Assembly (NCBI RefSeq): GCF_037646345.1
Contig: NZ_JBBEWR010000006.1
Coordinates: forward strand, 1-64,000
Origin: Ascidiimonas aurantiaca
GTDB taxonomy: Bacteria; Bacteroidota; Bacteroidia; Flavobacteriales; Flavobacteriaceae
Length of the DNA: 64,000 bases
Reading direction: 5' to 3'
Shown here: one piece after another, positions 1 through 10,678 of the stretch
Position numbering within the stretch: the first letter of the stretch is position 1
How the letters are laid out: every line of letters begins with the position of its first letter
Notes under the pieces: model-generated
Databases searched by the model: none
What the model saw: only the letters and a program-made list of their open reading frames with translations
What the model was told of the DNA's origin: nothing
Translations under genes and position numbers: made by a program

Positions 1-3000
1 GTTTCCACGGGATATTTGAATCAGCCTGTATTGAGTTCGGAGAAGTTTGTGGCGGATCCTTTTAGTGAAGGTTCTCGTATGTATCGCACGGGCGATCTGG
101 CACGCTGGTTGCCTGATGGGAGTATAGAGTTTTTAGGGAGGAAGGATGATCAGGTGAAGATACGTGGGTATCGAATAGAGTTGGGCGAGTTGGAGAGTGC
201 ATTGAGTGGTTACCCGGGTGTGAGTGGTGTGGTAGTGTTGGCCGAGGCCGGAGCGCAGGGTGATCTGGAACTGGTGGTATATTTAACGGGTGAAGAGGGG
301 TTAGATTCGGTTTCGTTACAGGAGTACCTGCGGGATCGTGTACCGGGCTATGCGGTACCTTCACGCTATGTACAGATGGAGTCTTTCCCGTTAACCCCAA
401 ATGGCAAGATAGACAAGAAAGCGCTGGCTACCTCTGGAGGTGAAGGCTTACAAAGAGGTGCCGAGTATGTGGCGCCGGTTACTCCTGAAGAAGTGAAAAT
501 GGCAGAGATATGGCAGGACGTTCTAAAAATAGAACGCGTAGGGATTAAAGATAAGTTTTTTGATCTTGGCGGCGATTCTATAAGAATACTCAGAATGGTA
601 AGTGAAGTGCGAAAGCAGATGGCTATAGAAATACCAGTAGCAGACGTATATACTTATGACACCGTAGAGACTCTGGTAAAGCATATGCATTCAGAGGGTG
701 GAGACACCAGCCTGAAAGATAGCCTGGTAAAAGAAAAAGAGGCCGTACTGGAAAAAGAATTTGCCCAGCTTCGCAAATACGTATTGGAACAAATGCCTCC
801 TCATGAACGGGAAAATGTCGAAGATATTTACCCTATGAGTGATATAGAAAAAGGAATGGTGTTTGAGACCATTGTTAATGAAGGGCAGCATTTGTATCAC
901 GATCAAATGGTCAACCAGCGTACATTTGAGAATTTTGATTTTGATATTTTTTCAAAAGCCGTACAGCTACTGGCAGCAAAACACGAAATACTGCGAACCG
1001 GTTTTAATGTACAGGATTATGAAACAGAGGTTCAGATAGTGTATAAAGAAGTAGAGATTCCGGTAACGTATCACGATCTTTCTGAAATAACATCTGTAAA
1101 AGAGAAAGAAGAGATCATCAGGGATTATCTGGCTTCCGAACTGAACAATCCGTTCAACCTGCAACAGGCACCTTTGTACCGTATGGCCGTTTTTCATGTT
1201 GGGAATGATCAAATGATCTTCGTTTCTCAGTGTCACCATGCAATTATAGACGGCTGGAGTGATTCATTACTGCTTACTGAGATCAATAATCTCTACCTAA
1301 GGTTGCTGGAAGATGCCGAATACGTTCCTGAAAAACTGAAATCCACCTACAGAGATTTTATTCTGCAACATGAACTGGATAAGCAGAATACCGATATCAA
1401 AGACTTTTGGAAAGAAGAACTGGAAGCTCATAAGCGCCTTGATATTTTTACAGAAGAACCAGATCATCAGTTCTTTTCCAGAGCCATCTCTGCAGAAAAA
1501 CTCAATGAGTTCCGCACGTTTACTCAGAATCATGGTATAAGTGTTAAAGAAGTCTCCTTTGCCGCATATCTGTATATGCTGAGAATACTGAATTCAGACA
1601 ATGAAGTGCTTGCCGGTTTAGTAACTAATACAAGGCCATCAAGTGAAGATGGTGATAAAATACTGGGTTGTTTCCTCAATACAGTGCCTTTTAGAGTAAC
1701 TATAGAAAGTGCCCAAAGTAATTTAGATTTTGTAAAAGAGATACAGGAAAAACTCATTCGGCAAAAGCCAAACGAACGCCTCAGCCTTCTGGAAATAGCC
1801 GGCTTGCATACTCAGGGGCAATTCAAAGGAAATCCGTTCTTTGATACCTATTTTAACTATGTTGATTTTCATAGTTACCGGGAAATACAGGAACAGGACA
1901 CCGGCCAAAATAGTTTTGAAGAGCAGGAGGTTATGGAATTAAGAGGTAGTAACAATACCAATACCTTTTTAGATTTTACCGTAAGCACCACAGGTGATTT
2001 TTATCAAATAGGTTTTGTATTGTTAAGAAAGCTAAAAACTGGTATGCAGGCAGAACAACTGGCCGATTTGTTTTACCGCGTTCTGGATTATTTAATAGCA
2101 CGGCCCGATAGTTTGCTTAAAGACTATGATTTCCTCAGCGATGACGAAAGAGAAAAAGTATTATACACATTTAATGAGACCAGAGCCGCATATCCCGAAG
2201 AAGCTACACTGCCCGAGCTGTTCGAAAATCAGGTGGCACAGCAACCGGATGCCGTAGCCTTGATCTTTGAAGGCCGGTCATTCACCTTTAAAGAGCTCAA
2301 TAAGAAGGCTAACCAACTGGCAGACTATCTGAAAAAAGAACATAAGGCAGGAAAAGGAAAATTTATAACCGTATGTCTTGAGCGTAGCGAATGGATGATT
2401 ATCTCGCTGCTTGCCATTCAAAAACTCGGTGCCGTTTATGTACCCGTAGATCCTCAGTATCCTCAAGAGAGAATACAATACATACATGAGGACAGCAACA
2501 GCAAAGTGCTTTTAGATAGTACAGAAATTGATAACTTTAAAAAGCATTCAGATACATACCGTGATGAAAATTCTCCTTTGCAAATAACTTCATCCGATGT
2601 AGCATATGTAATTTATACATCCGGTTCTACAGGTAATCCCAAAGGATGTATACTTTCTCACAAAGGAGTGGTCAATAGACTGGAGTGGATGTGGAAACAC
2701 TATAGATTTAGCAGTGAAGATGTAATACTTCAAAAAACCACTTACACGTTTGACGTATCGGTCTGGGAAATATTTATGCCTCTTTGCTGGGGTGCTCAAA
2801 TGGTGCTTTGTACCCGTGACGATGTAGGAGCTCCTGAAAACATAGCAGCGCTTATTTCCAGACATAAAGTGACCTGTCTTCATTTTGTGCCCAGTATGCT
2901 AAATGTGTTTATAGGATCATTATTTGATACTACCGGTTTTACAGAAAAACTCAAGAGTCTTCGTCTGGTAATTACCAGCGGGGAGGCCTTGCCGGCAAAT

Positions 3001-6000
3001 ACTGTACAGCAGTGGTATGCACATCTGGACACCCCTATTCATAACCTTTACGGGCCAACAGAAGCGTCTATAGATGTTACCTATTACCAAACCGGGATTG
3101 AGGATACACAAATACCTATTGGGAAACCCATTTGGAATACCAGTATTTATATACTGGATAATGATCAAAACCCGGTACCCGTGGGCTGTTTGGGAGAAAT
3201 ATGTATAGGAGGTGACGGCCTGGCTTACGGATATCTGAACCGGGAGACACTTACTTCAGAGAAGTTTGTTGATAATCCATTTAAACCCGGTGAAAAAATG
3301 TATCGTACCGGTGATGTAGGAAAATGGCTTCCCGATGGCAATGTGCTGTATATAGGCCGTATGGATAACCAGATAAAACTTAGAGGTTTCCGTATAGAAC
3401 TGGGTGAAATAGCACATGCCCTTACCAAAGTTACAGGTATTAATGAAGCTGTAGTAGTGGTAAAGCCCGATTCAGGAGAAGATCAGCAACTGGTAGCTTA
3501 TATGGTAAGTGCTGAACAACAACCGGAGATATCTGAAGTTAGAACTAAACTGGCATCCATAGTACCCGAGTACATGATCCCTTCCCAATATGTATATCTT
3601 GACCAAATGCCGTTAACAGCCAATGGCAAGATTGACAGAAAAGCACTGCCGGAACCTGATAATTCAGGCAGTTCAATAGAGAATACCTATGTGAAGCCAG
3701 CCAATGAAACCGAAGAAAAACTGGTGGCTATATGGCAGGAACTGCTGCATAGAGAACCTATAGGAGCGACTGATAACTTTTTTGAACTGGGAGGGCACAG
3801 CCTCAAAGCTGTACAGCTTGCCAACAAAATACGTCGGGAATTTGAAGTGAATCTTCCGCTTAAAAACATATTTAGGACGCCTGTATTGGCCCATATGGCT
3901 TCGCTTATAGCAACGTCTTCCCGGTCTTTCTATAAAGAGATCCCGCAGGTACAATTGCAGCATGACTATCCGCTATCTTCCGCACAGCGAAGAATGTGGA
4001 TGCTAAGTCAGTTTGAAGAAGGTAACAGAGCCTATAACATACCGGGTCTGTATCAGTTTGAAGGCAACTTAGATACCGAAGCCCTCTCTATGGCATTTGC
4101 AGTAGTTATAGAACGTCATGAAAGTTTGCGCACCATCTTCTTTACAGATAGTGAAGGCAATGTACGTCAAACTGTAAAGACCCCTGAAGATCTGGGCTTT
4201 AATATAGATGTAAAAGATCTCCGCTCTTTAGAAGACCCGAAAGAAGCTGCCACCCAACTGGCTTTTAGAGAAGTAACCGCATCATTTAATCTTGCGCAGG
4301 GGCCTCTTATCAGGGCAGGTCTGTTTAGATACAGTGATGAAAAATGGATGTTTATTTACGTGATGCATCACATCATTAGTGATGGCTGGTCCATAAGTGT
4401 TTTTGCAAAAGAATTGATGCAACTGTATCAGGCATTTGTACAAAACAGAAAAAATCCGTTACCGCCTTTACGCATCCATTATAAAGATTATGCAGTATGG
4501 CTCAAAGAAGAACTTGCCGATGAGGCCCTTACTTCTCATAAAGAATACTGGTTACAGCAGTTTGAAGGAGAACTCCCTGTAGTAGATATTCCCGGAGATT
4601 TTGTTCGTCCGCCGGTTAAGACCTATCATGGAGGGGCTGTTCAGAAAAGTTTAAATACTGACCTGACTTCCGGTTTTGAAAAGCTGTGCAGAGATAATGA
4701 TGCCACTCTTTTCATGGGGCTTCTTTCAGTAGTAAACGTATTGATCTATAAATACACTTCGCAAACCGATATCATTATTGGAAGCCCTGTAGCAGGAAGA
4801 GAACATTCCGATCTGGAAAACCAGATAGGATTGTATGTGAATACCCTGGCACTTCGAAATACATTTAACAGCAGTGATCCGTTTACGAGTATTCTAAAAA
4901 ATACCCGTGAAGTAGTATTGGGTGCTTTTGAACATCAGGTGTTCCCTTTCGATGAATTGGTAGATATGTTGCCGTTGCAACGGGATACCAGTCGTAATGC
5001 CTTATTTGATATTATGATGGTACTTCAGAACAATGAGCAGCCTGAAATATCCGGCACTTTCGAGAAACTAAAAGTGAGTCCGGTAGAGGGCGGTACAGAT
5101 ACCACCAGCAAGTTCGATTTACAATTTGATTTTGTAAAGATCGAAGGCATACTACATGCCCATCTAACATACAATAGTGACATCTATACAAAGAATACTG
5201 CAGAAAGGTTACTTACCCACCTGGAACAATTATTGCGATCTGTAGTGAGTTCACCAGAATCTGCTATTCATACACTTTCGCTGTTAAATGATGATGAGCG
5301 ACATAAACTGGTAAACGAACTTACTATAACAGACACCGGCTACCTGCCTGAGAATACCCTAATGAGGCTTCTTGAGCAACAGGCGATAACCAGTGCAGAT
5401 GCTACAGCCGTATTGTTTGAAGGTACCGCTTTATCCTATTCGCAGCTACATGAGGAAGCTAACCAACTGGCACATTTTCTTATAGACCGGTATGGAATTG
5501 GCCCGGGAGACCTGATTGCCGTAAAACTCGACAGAGATACACAGTTGCTTACAGCCCTACTGGCAGTACTGAAAACCGGTGCGGCCTATGTTCCGGTAGA
5601 TACTTCTTATCCTGAAGATCGTGTTCGTCTTATTGAAGAGGACAGCAAGTGCCGGTTGTCTGTAGATAGTTCTTTCCTAAACAACTATCGTAAAGAAAAA
5701 CAAGCCTTCGCCGTAACCCCTCCCGAAGTGGAGCATCGCCCTGAAGATATAGCGTATATTATCTATACTTCAGGATCTACGGGTACGCCCAAAGGCGTTA
5801 TGATCACTCATAACAATGTGAGTTCTCTTATTAACTGGGCCGGGAAAGAATTTGAAGAAACACCTTTCCAAACCCTCTATGCAGCAACCTCACATAGCTT
5901 TGACCTTTCCGTTTTCGAGTTTTTCTATCCGTTAACCACCGGCAAACAGCTTAGAATATTACGCGATGCCATTGAGATACCCCATTATCTCAATAAAGAA

Positions 6001-7728
6001 TCAGATGTATTGATAAACACAGTGCCTTCGGTAGTGAAAATGTTAGTTGAAAAAAGAGTGAACTGGCATAAGGTAAAAGCCCTTAATATGGCCGGAGAAC
6101 ATGTTCCCGTATCGTTACTTACCCAGTTACCGCTGGATACTATGGAAGTAAGGAATCTCTATGGGCCCTCGGAAGACACCACATATAGCAGTTGTTATCG
6201 AATAAATACACTGTTCAAAAAATCAGTTCCTATTGGTAAACCATTACCTAATACCCGGTTTTACGTATTGTCTGAAAGTGGCGAATTATTACCTTTTGGC
6301 GCTATAGGCGAATTAGGGATAAGTGGTGACGGTGTGGCAAAAGGCTACCTTAACCGGGAAGAGCTTACTGCCCGCAAATTTATTACCGCATCTTTTGGTA
6401 ATAAAGAGCGTATGTATTTAACAGGTGATCTGGTACGCTGGTTACCGGATGGTAATATGGAAATCATAGGCAGAAAAGACGAGCAGGTAAAAGTTAGGGG
6501 GTACCGAATTGAGCCTGGTGAAATTGAAGCAAGCCTTAAAGAACAGAAAGTTGTAAATGAAGCAGTTGTAGTGACCGTTCCGGGTGTGCAGAATGAAATT
6601 CAGTTAGCAGCATATGTCACAGGAGAAACTGATCTTAAAATAGAAGGGTTACGCACCTATCTTACACAAAGGCTGCCTGCCTATATGATCCCGACTTTCA
6701 TTATACAAATCCCTGAATTGCCACTTACCGCCAATGGAAAACTGGATAAAAGCAAGTTGCCTGCTCCAGAAACTTCAGTCACCAATACACAACCATATAC
6801 TCCGCCCGCAACCGAAGCAGAGAAATTGTTAGTGCGTGTCTGGAAGGAACTGTTGCAAGTGAAAAAAGTAGGTATAGATGATAACTTTTTCCACATAGGC
6901 GGGCATAGTTTGAAAGCTGTAAAACTACAGACCCTGCTTAATAAAAATCACAACTTTAATATCAAATTACGCGATATTTACAATCACCCGACCATTAGGC
7001 AGATGGCTTCTCAAACCTTTTCAGATTCGCATTTGGTTACACTTAATGAAAACAGGTATGAAGCCCGTGCCAACGTATATTTTATACCTCCGGTTTTAGG
7101 AAACCCCATGCTTTATAGAAAGCTTTCAGAAACCCTGAGTGATACGTTTAACTGTTACGGTTTTCAGTATCGCGGACTGGAAGAAGGAGAGCAGTTTTTC
7201 AAATCAGTTGAAGAAGCTGCACAGGAGTTTAGCAAAGAGATCCTGGCCAGACAATCCGAAGGTGATTTTGCCATTGTTGGATACTCTATGGGAGCACCCA
7301 TTGCCTTCGAGATGACTAAAATTCTTGAAAAACGGTTTAACTCAGTAAAATTAATACTGGTGGACAGGCCTGTGCAACAGTATTTTAACGATCTGAAGCA
7401 AAAATCTGTAAGCAAAAAAGAACTCAACTGGCTGGCAGAAAAGTTTGAAGCGTATTTCCAACCATCAGATAAAGAAAAGCTCAAAGCATTTTTAGCCAAT
7501 AATATCTCCATAAGTACTAATTATATCCAAACCGGAAAAGTACAGGTAGATATATATGCACTGGAAGCATCAGACAACAAAATACCCAGCCGTATGGAAG
7601 CGTGGAAACCCTTTACCGAAGGGGCTTTTGACAAGCGCATGGTAAACGGGAGTCACTGGGAAGCGTTTAATGATCAGAATACATACGTATATCGTGAATT
7701 GCTTACTGCTATTTTTTCAGGCTCTTAA
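1..7728 (+). CDS. Nonribosomal peptide synthetase, C-terminal part (5' end outside window)
   Basis: The reading frame is open from base 1, so the start lies upstream; 2575 residues are visible. Domain order by motif: the tail of an adenylation (A) domain (1-440), carrier protein with LGGDS (Ser at 577-579), condensation domain (about 830-2150, HHAIIDG near 1234), A domain (about 2180-3660, TSGSTGNPKG), carrier LGGHS (Ser about 3799), condensation domain of LCL appearance (about 3960-5290, HHIISDG), A domain (about 5340-6760, TSGSTGTPKG), carrier IGGHS (Ser about 6907), and a thioesterase with GYSMG (about 7060-7725). It therefore adds two residues to an upstream chain and releases it. Threading the A domains on the GrsA pocket gives D-V-W-H-I-S-L-I-D-K for the first complete one, very close to known serine codes. 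The second gives D-L-F-N-N-A-L-T-Y-K, which I recall as an alanine-type code (less sure). The first 470 bases are much richer in G than the rest. The next genes follow on the same strand. Confidence 0.96.
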   Translation, partial: VSTGYLNQPVLSSEKFVADPFSEGSRMYRTGDLARWLPDGSIEFLGRKDDQVKIRGYRIELGELESALSGYPGVSGVVVLAEAGAQGDLELVVYLTGEEGLDSVSLQEYLRDRVPGYAVPSRYVQMESFPLTPNGKIDKKALATSGGEGLQRGAEYVAPVTPEEVKMAEIWQDVLKIERVGIKDKFFDLGGDSIRILRMVSEVRKQMAIEIPVADVYTYDTVETLVKHMHSEGGDTSLKDSLVKEKEAVLEKEFAQLRKYVLEQMPPHERENVEDIYPMSDIEKGMVFETIVNEGQHLYHDQMVNQRTFENFDFDIFSKAVQLLAAKHEILRTGFNVQDYETEVQIVYKEVEIPVTYHDLSEITSVKEKEEIIRDYLASELNNPFNLQQAPLYRMAVFHVGNDQMIFVSQCHHAIIDGWSDSLLLTEINNLYLRLLEDAEYVPEKLKSTYRDFILQHELDKQNTDIKDFWKEELEAHKRLDIFTEEPDHQFFSRAISAEKLNEFRTFTQNHGISVKEVSFAAYLYMLRILNSDNEVLAGLVTNTRPSSEDGDKILGCFLNTVPFRVTIESAQSNLDFVKEIQEKLIRQKPNERLSLLEIAGLHTQGQFKGNPFFDTYFNYVDFHSYREIQEQDTGQNSFEEQEVMELRGSNNTNTFLDFTVSTTGDFYQIGFVLLRKLKTGMQAEQLADLFYRVLDYLIARPDSLLKDYDFLSDDEREKVLYTFNETRAAYPEEATLPELFENQVAQQPDAVALIFEGRSFTFKELNKKANQLADYLKKEHKAGKGKFITVCLERSEWMIISLLAIQKLGAVYVPVDPQYPQERIQYIHEDSNSKVLLDSTEIDNFKKHSDTYRDENSPLQITSSDVAYVIYTSGSTGNPKGCILSHKGVVNRLEWMWKHYRFSSEDVILQKTTYTFDVSVWEIFMPLCWGAQMVLCTRDDVGAPENIAALISRHKVTCLHFVPSMLNVFIGSLFDTTGFTEKLKSLRLVITSGEALPANTVQQWYAHLDTPIHNLYGPTEASIDVTYYQTGIEDTQIPIGKPIWNTSIYILDNDQNPVPVGCLGEICIGGDGLAYGYLNRETLTSEKFVDNPFKPGEKMYRTGDVGKWLPDGNVLYIGRMDNQIKLRGFRIELGEIAHALTKVTGINEAVVVVKPDSGEDQQLVAYMVSAEQQPEISEVRTKLASIVPEYMIPSQYVYLDQMPLTANGKIDRKALPEPDNSGSSIENTYVKPANETEEKLVAIWQELLHREPIGATDNFFELGGHSLKAVQLANKIRREFEVNLPLKNIFRTPVLAHMASLIATSSRSFYKEIPQVQLQHDYPLSSAQRRMWMLSQFEEGNRAYNIPGLYQFEGNLDTEALSMAFAVVIERHESLRTIFFTDSEGNVRQTVKTPEDLGFNIDVKDLRSLEDPKEAATQLAFREVTASFNLAQGPLIRAGLFRYSDEKWMFIYVMHHIISDGWSISVFAKELMQLYQAFVQNRKNPLPPLRIHYKDYAVWLKEELADEALTSHKEYWLQQFEGELPVVDIPGDFVRPPVKTYHGGAVQKSLNTDLTSGFEKLCRDNDATLFMGLLSVVNVLIYKYTSQTDIIIGSPVAGREHSDLENQIGLYVNTLALRNTFNSSDPFTSILKNTREVVLGAFEHQVFPFDELVDMLPLQRDTSRNALFDIMMVLQNNEQPEISGTFEKLKVSPVEGGTDTTSKFDLQFDFVKIEGILHAHLTYNSDIYTKNTAERLLTHLEQLLRSVVSSPESAIHTLSLLNDDERHKLVNELTITDTGYLPENTLMRLLEQQAITSADATAVLFEGTALSYSQLHEEANQLAHFLIDRYGIGPGDLIAVKLDRDTQLLTALLAVLKTGAAYVPVDTSYPEDRVRLIEEDSKCRLSVDSSFLNNYRKEKQAFAVTPPEVEHRPEDIAYIIYTSGSTGTPKGVMITHNNVSSLINWAGKEFEETPFQTLYAATSHSFDLSVFEFFYPLTTGKQLRILRDAIEIPHYLNKESDVLINTVPSVVKMLVEKRVNWHKVKALNMAGEHVPVSLLTQLPLDTMEVRNLYGPSEDTTYSSCYRINTLFKKSVPIGKPLPNTRFYVLSESGELLPFGAIGELGISGDGVAKGYLNREELTARKFITASFGNKERMYLTGDLVRWLPDGNMEIIGRKDEQVKVRGYRIEPGEIEASLKEQKVVNEAVVVTVPGVQNEIQLAAYVTGETDLKIEGLRTYLTQRLPAYMIPTFIIQIPELPLTANGKLDKSKLPAPETSVTNTQPYTPPATEAEKLLVRVWKELLQVKKVGIDDNFFHIGGHSLKAVKLQTLLNKNHNFNIKLRDIYNHPTIRQMASQTFSDSHLVTLNENRYEARANVYFIPPVLGNPMLYRKLSETLSDTFNCYGFQYRGLEEGEQFFKSVEEAAQEFSKEILARQSEGDFAIVGYSMGAPIAFEMTKILEKRFNSVKLILVDRPVQQYFNDLKQKSVSKKELNWLAEKFEAYFQPSDKEKLKAFLANNISISTNYIQTGKVQVDIYALEASDNKIPSRMEAWKPFTEGAFDKRMVNGSHWEAFNDQNTYVYRELLTAIFSGS

Positions 7729-7778
7729 GTCTGCCTTTTTAATTCATTAAACAACAAATAAAGAAGTCTGTAAAAACA

Positions 7779-10211
7779 ATGAAGAAAATTAATATAAACT
7801 TTTTGTTCCCTCTGCTGGCACTGGTTATTTTGATTTTTCTACTGTCCAGCCAAATGTTCAATATTTTTCCTTTAGGGCAAGTATTGAACCCGTTTAGCGG
7901 AGTGGTACACAATGGAGATATCTCAGAGCTTACCGAGCCGAAACAAGTGTTTAAAGAAATAGGTCTGGAAGATAGCGTTACCGTATTCTTAGACGATAGA
8001 AAGGTGCCGCATATCTATGCCCGTAATCTTAATGACCTGTATATGGCCCAAGGCTATGTAACGGCGAGCCTGCGATTATGGCAAATGGAATTTATGACCT
8101 ACGCATCAGGAGGGCGCCTGGCAGAATTGTTTGAAGGAGAAAGAATACTCAATATGGATCGTGCCCAAAGGCGATTAGGTATTCTGGAAGCTGCCAAACG
8201 ATCACTGGCCGTGATGGAGAAAGATCCGGAAACCATGGAAGCCTTACATGCATATACCAAAGGTGTAAATGCATTTATTAAGCGTTTGAGCTATAAAAAT
8301 ATGCCTTTGGAATACAAAATACTTGGATATGAACCGGAACCCTGGACCAATCTTAAAAGTGTTTTGATCCTGAAAGGCTTTGCCGATAAAATGACCGGTT
8401 ACGGAGAAGATGTTTTTCAATCTAAAATGTTGTTGGCCCTGGGAGAAAAAGACTTCAATCTCTTGTTCCCAGATGTTAACCCGAAGGCCGTACCCGTCAT
8501 GCCTGGTGATCTGTATGCAGGAGGAGATTCACTGCAAGCAGCTTTTAAAAAACCAGCGTATCTGGACTATGCCTTTTTAAAATCAGGAACCGTACAAAGT
8601 AAAGAGTATAACCCAAGACTGGGTAGTAACAGCTGGGCCGTATCCGGAGCGAAGACCACATCGGGAAACCCTATCCTGGCCTGTGACCCTCATCTTAACT
8701 TTAGCCTGCCCAACATCTGGCTCGAGATGCAATTATCTGCTCCTGGAATGAATGTGTATGGAGTTTCCATACCGGGTGCGCCTGCAATCATTATTGGTTT
8801 TAATGAAGACATTGCCTGGGGAGTTACCAATGGTGCCGATGATGTTAAGGACTGGTATAAACTCATCGTTTCAGAAGATTATAAACAATATATGATGGAT
8901 GGGAAATGGTATCCTCTTGAGTCCAGAATAGAAACCATAAAACGAAAAGGAGGAAGCCCCGTAATAGATACAGTATATCACAGTGTACATGGCCCGCTGG
9001 TAGCAGATAAAAAGTTTCATGAAGTGCTGGGAGAAGAGGTAATTAATTATGCACTTAAATGGGAACTGCATACCCCTTCTAACGAATTCAGAACATTTAT
9101 CAGGCTTAATAAAGCAAAAAACTATGCTGATTTTAAAGAGGCCATTGCCACGTATGTGTGTCCTTCACAAAATTTTACATATGCAGGAAAAGATCAAACC
9201 ATAGCCATACACCACCAGGGTAAAATAGCTAAAAGAGAAAGAGGTCATGGAAGGTTTATACTGGATGGTACTTCCGAAAAATATATCGTGAAAGAATACA
9301 TTCCATTTGATAGTCTTCCGCAAATAAAAAATCCCGATTCTCAATATGTGCTTTCCGCCAATCAGACTCCGGCTTTTTCAAATGGAAAATACAATTATAG
9401 CGGCTATTTTTCAGAAACGCGTGCTCGAAGGATTAATGAACTGTTAAACAATGAAAACCAATTTGACATCCTTAAAACCCAGCAAATTCAACTGGATGCT
9501 ACCAATTTGTTCGCGACAGAAACACTAACCCACATGGTGGATATGATTATCAGGGATGAACTGGATGAAAAGGCTCTACAGTATTTGAATGCCATTGAAA
9601 AGTGGAAAGGTACATATACTTTGAATGATGAAATGGCACGATTGTTCGAATTATGGTGGGATGCTTTCCGATCCCTTACCTGGGATGAGCTCAAACAATA
9701 TGACTTTTATTTAAGACCCCCGGATAATTACGTACTTGCCAATCTTTTAGAAAATCAGGCTCAACATCGTTTTTTTGATGTAATAGCTACCGAAGTAAAA
9801 GAAGATGCCTCTCAGCTACTTACCCGAGCATTTGTAAAAGCTACTGAGGTATATGAGGAGCTTGCTGAAGAAAATACACATACATGGGACGCTTTTAATC
9901 AGGTTTCACTTCCGCATTTAACAGGGATACCTTTTTTCGGAAGAAGTGGTATAGCGACTTCCGGACATCCTGACGCTATAAATGCCATGTCACCCAACTG
10001 GGGGCCGGTATGGCGAATGGTTGTAGAAATAGGAACCCCTCCCAAAGCCTATGGCATTCATGCCGGAGGACAGTCAGGTAAAATAGGAAGCCCTTACTAT
10101 GATAACTTTCTGGATGACTGGCAAAAAGGAAAGTACTATGAACTTTTATTTTTCACCTCAGAGCAAGATGCAGAAAAGCGTACTTCCTCAAAATGGTCTC
10201 TTTCCAAATAA
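7779..10211 (+). CDS. Penicillin-acylase/PvdQ-like Ntn hydrolase
   Basis: 810 residues, the usual size of an S45 penicillin acylase precursor (alpha chain, spacer, beta chain). An N-terminal hydrophobic segment (about residues 5-25) should export or anchor it in the periplasm. The autocatalytic nucleophile is most likely Ser283 in G-S-N-S-W; the following S-W-A-V and the downstream D-P-H-L and N-x-D-I-A-W-G stretches are typical of the beta chain. Family members hydrolyse amide-linked acyl groups (penicillins, acyl-homoserine lactones). PvdQ removes the fatty acid from the pyoverdine precursor after export. It lies 50 bases after the NRPS and in the same operon as a PvdE/SyrD-type exporter, so I infer that it trims an acyl chain or leader from the exported peptide. 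Self-resistance by amide hydrolysis is the alternative. Confidence 0.9.
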   Translation: MKKININFLFPLLALVILIFLLSSQMFNIFPLGQVLNPFSGVVHNGDISELTEPKQVFKEIGLEDSVTVFLDDRKVPHIYARNLNDLYMAQGYVTASLRLWQMEFMTYASGGRLAELFEGERILNMDRAQRRLGILEAAKRSLAVMEKDPETMEALHAYTKGVNAFIKRLSYKNMPLEYKILGYEPEPWTNLKSVLILKGFADKMTGYGEDVFQSKMLLALGEKDFNLLFPDVNPKAVPVMPGDLYAGGDSLQAAFKKPAYLDYAFLKSGTVQSKEYNPRLGSNSWAVSGAKTTSGNPILACDPHLNFSLPNIWLEMQLSAPGMNVYGVSIPGAPAIIIGFNEDIAWGVTNGADDVKDWYKLIVSEDYKQYMMDGKWYPLESRIETIKRKGGSPVIDTVYHSVHGPLVADKKFHEVLGEEVINYALKWELHTPSNEFRTFIRLNKAKNYADFKEAIATYVCPSQNFTYAGKDQTIAIHHQGKIAKRERGHGRFILDGTSEKYIVKEYIPFDSLPQIKNPDSQYVLSANQTPAFSNGKYNYSGYFSETRARRINELLNNENQFDILKTQQIQLDATNLFATETLTHMVDMIIRDELDEKALQYLNAIEKWKGTYTLNDEMARLFELWWDAFRSLTWDELKQYDFYLRPPDNYVLANLLENQAQHRFFDVIATEVKEDASQLLTRAFVKATEVYEELAEENTHTWDAFNQVSLPHLTGIPFFGRSGIATSGHPDAINAMSPNWGPVWRMVVEIGTPPKAYGIHAGGQSGKIGSPYYDNFLDDWQKGKYYELLFFTSEQDAEKRTSSKWSLSK

Positions 10212-10228
10212 ACTTAATAAGCATTTAC

Positions 10229-10603
10229 ATGAAAACAAATAGTTTACTGTTTCTTTTGGCCTGTTTACTTATAATCATCTCCGGATTATGGCATCAACTT
10301 CCCTGGTGGAGTTTTGTGGTACCTCTTTTTTTATTGGGGGCCCTAACCTCTTTTAACAGGTACAAAGCGGCCTTTTTCAGGATTGGGTTTTTAGCAGGGA
10401 TGCTCGTATGGCTCTTGCTCACTTCGTGGTACAATTATATATATCTGGGAGATATTCTTAGTATAATAGGAACCTTTATTGGGATGCATAAAACCATCGT
10501 GATCCTTCTGTCTTCTCTTATGGGGGGATTGCTGAGTGGCCTGGCCATGTATGCCGGTGCTTCTTTGTTTCTTAAAAATGAAATCGATACAGTTGACGGC
10601 TAG
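10229..10603 (+). CDS. Small integral membrane protein, unknown function
   Basis: 124 residues starting at the ATG at 10229; an in-frame upstream start at 10193 would overlap the acylase gene and is less likely. Three or four hydrophobic segments are visible (about residues 4-22, 26-44, 50-70 and 86-110), with two tryptophans in the loop after the first. I do not recognise a family. Its position between the acylase and hydroxylase genes, 17 bases after the acylase stop, places it in the peptide operon. A role in export or envelope handling of the product is only a guess. Confidence 0.75.
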   Translation: MKTNSLLFLLACLLIIISGLWHQLPWWSFVVPLFLLGALTSFNRYKAAFFRIGFLAGMLVWLLLTSWYNYIYLGDILSIIGTFIGMHKTIVILLSSLMGGLLSGLAMYAGASLFLKNEIDTVDG

Positions 10604-10678
10604 AAAGTCGTCCAAAATCACCAAATACAATTCTTTTCAAAAACATATTTGTTATAACCCTTGTAAAAATTTAAAATT

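Noticed and set aside
62..400. Minus-strand 112-codon frame opposite the first A domain
   Set aside because: It is a shadow of the G-rich NRPS coding strand, with Pro/His/Ser-rich low-complexity translation and no ribosome site.
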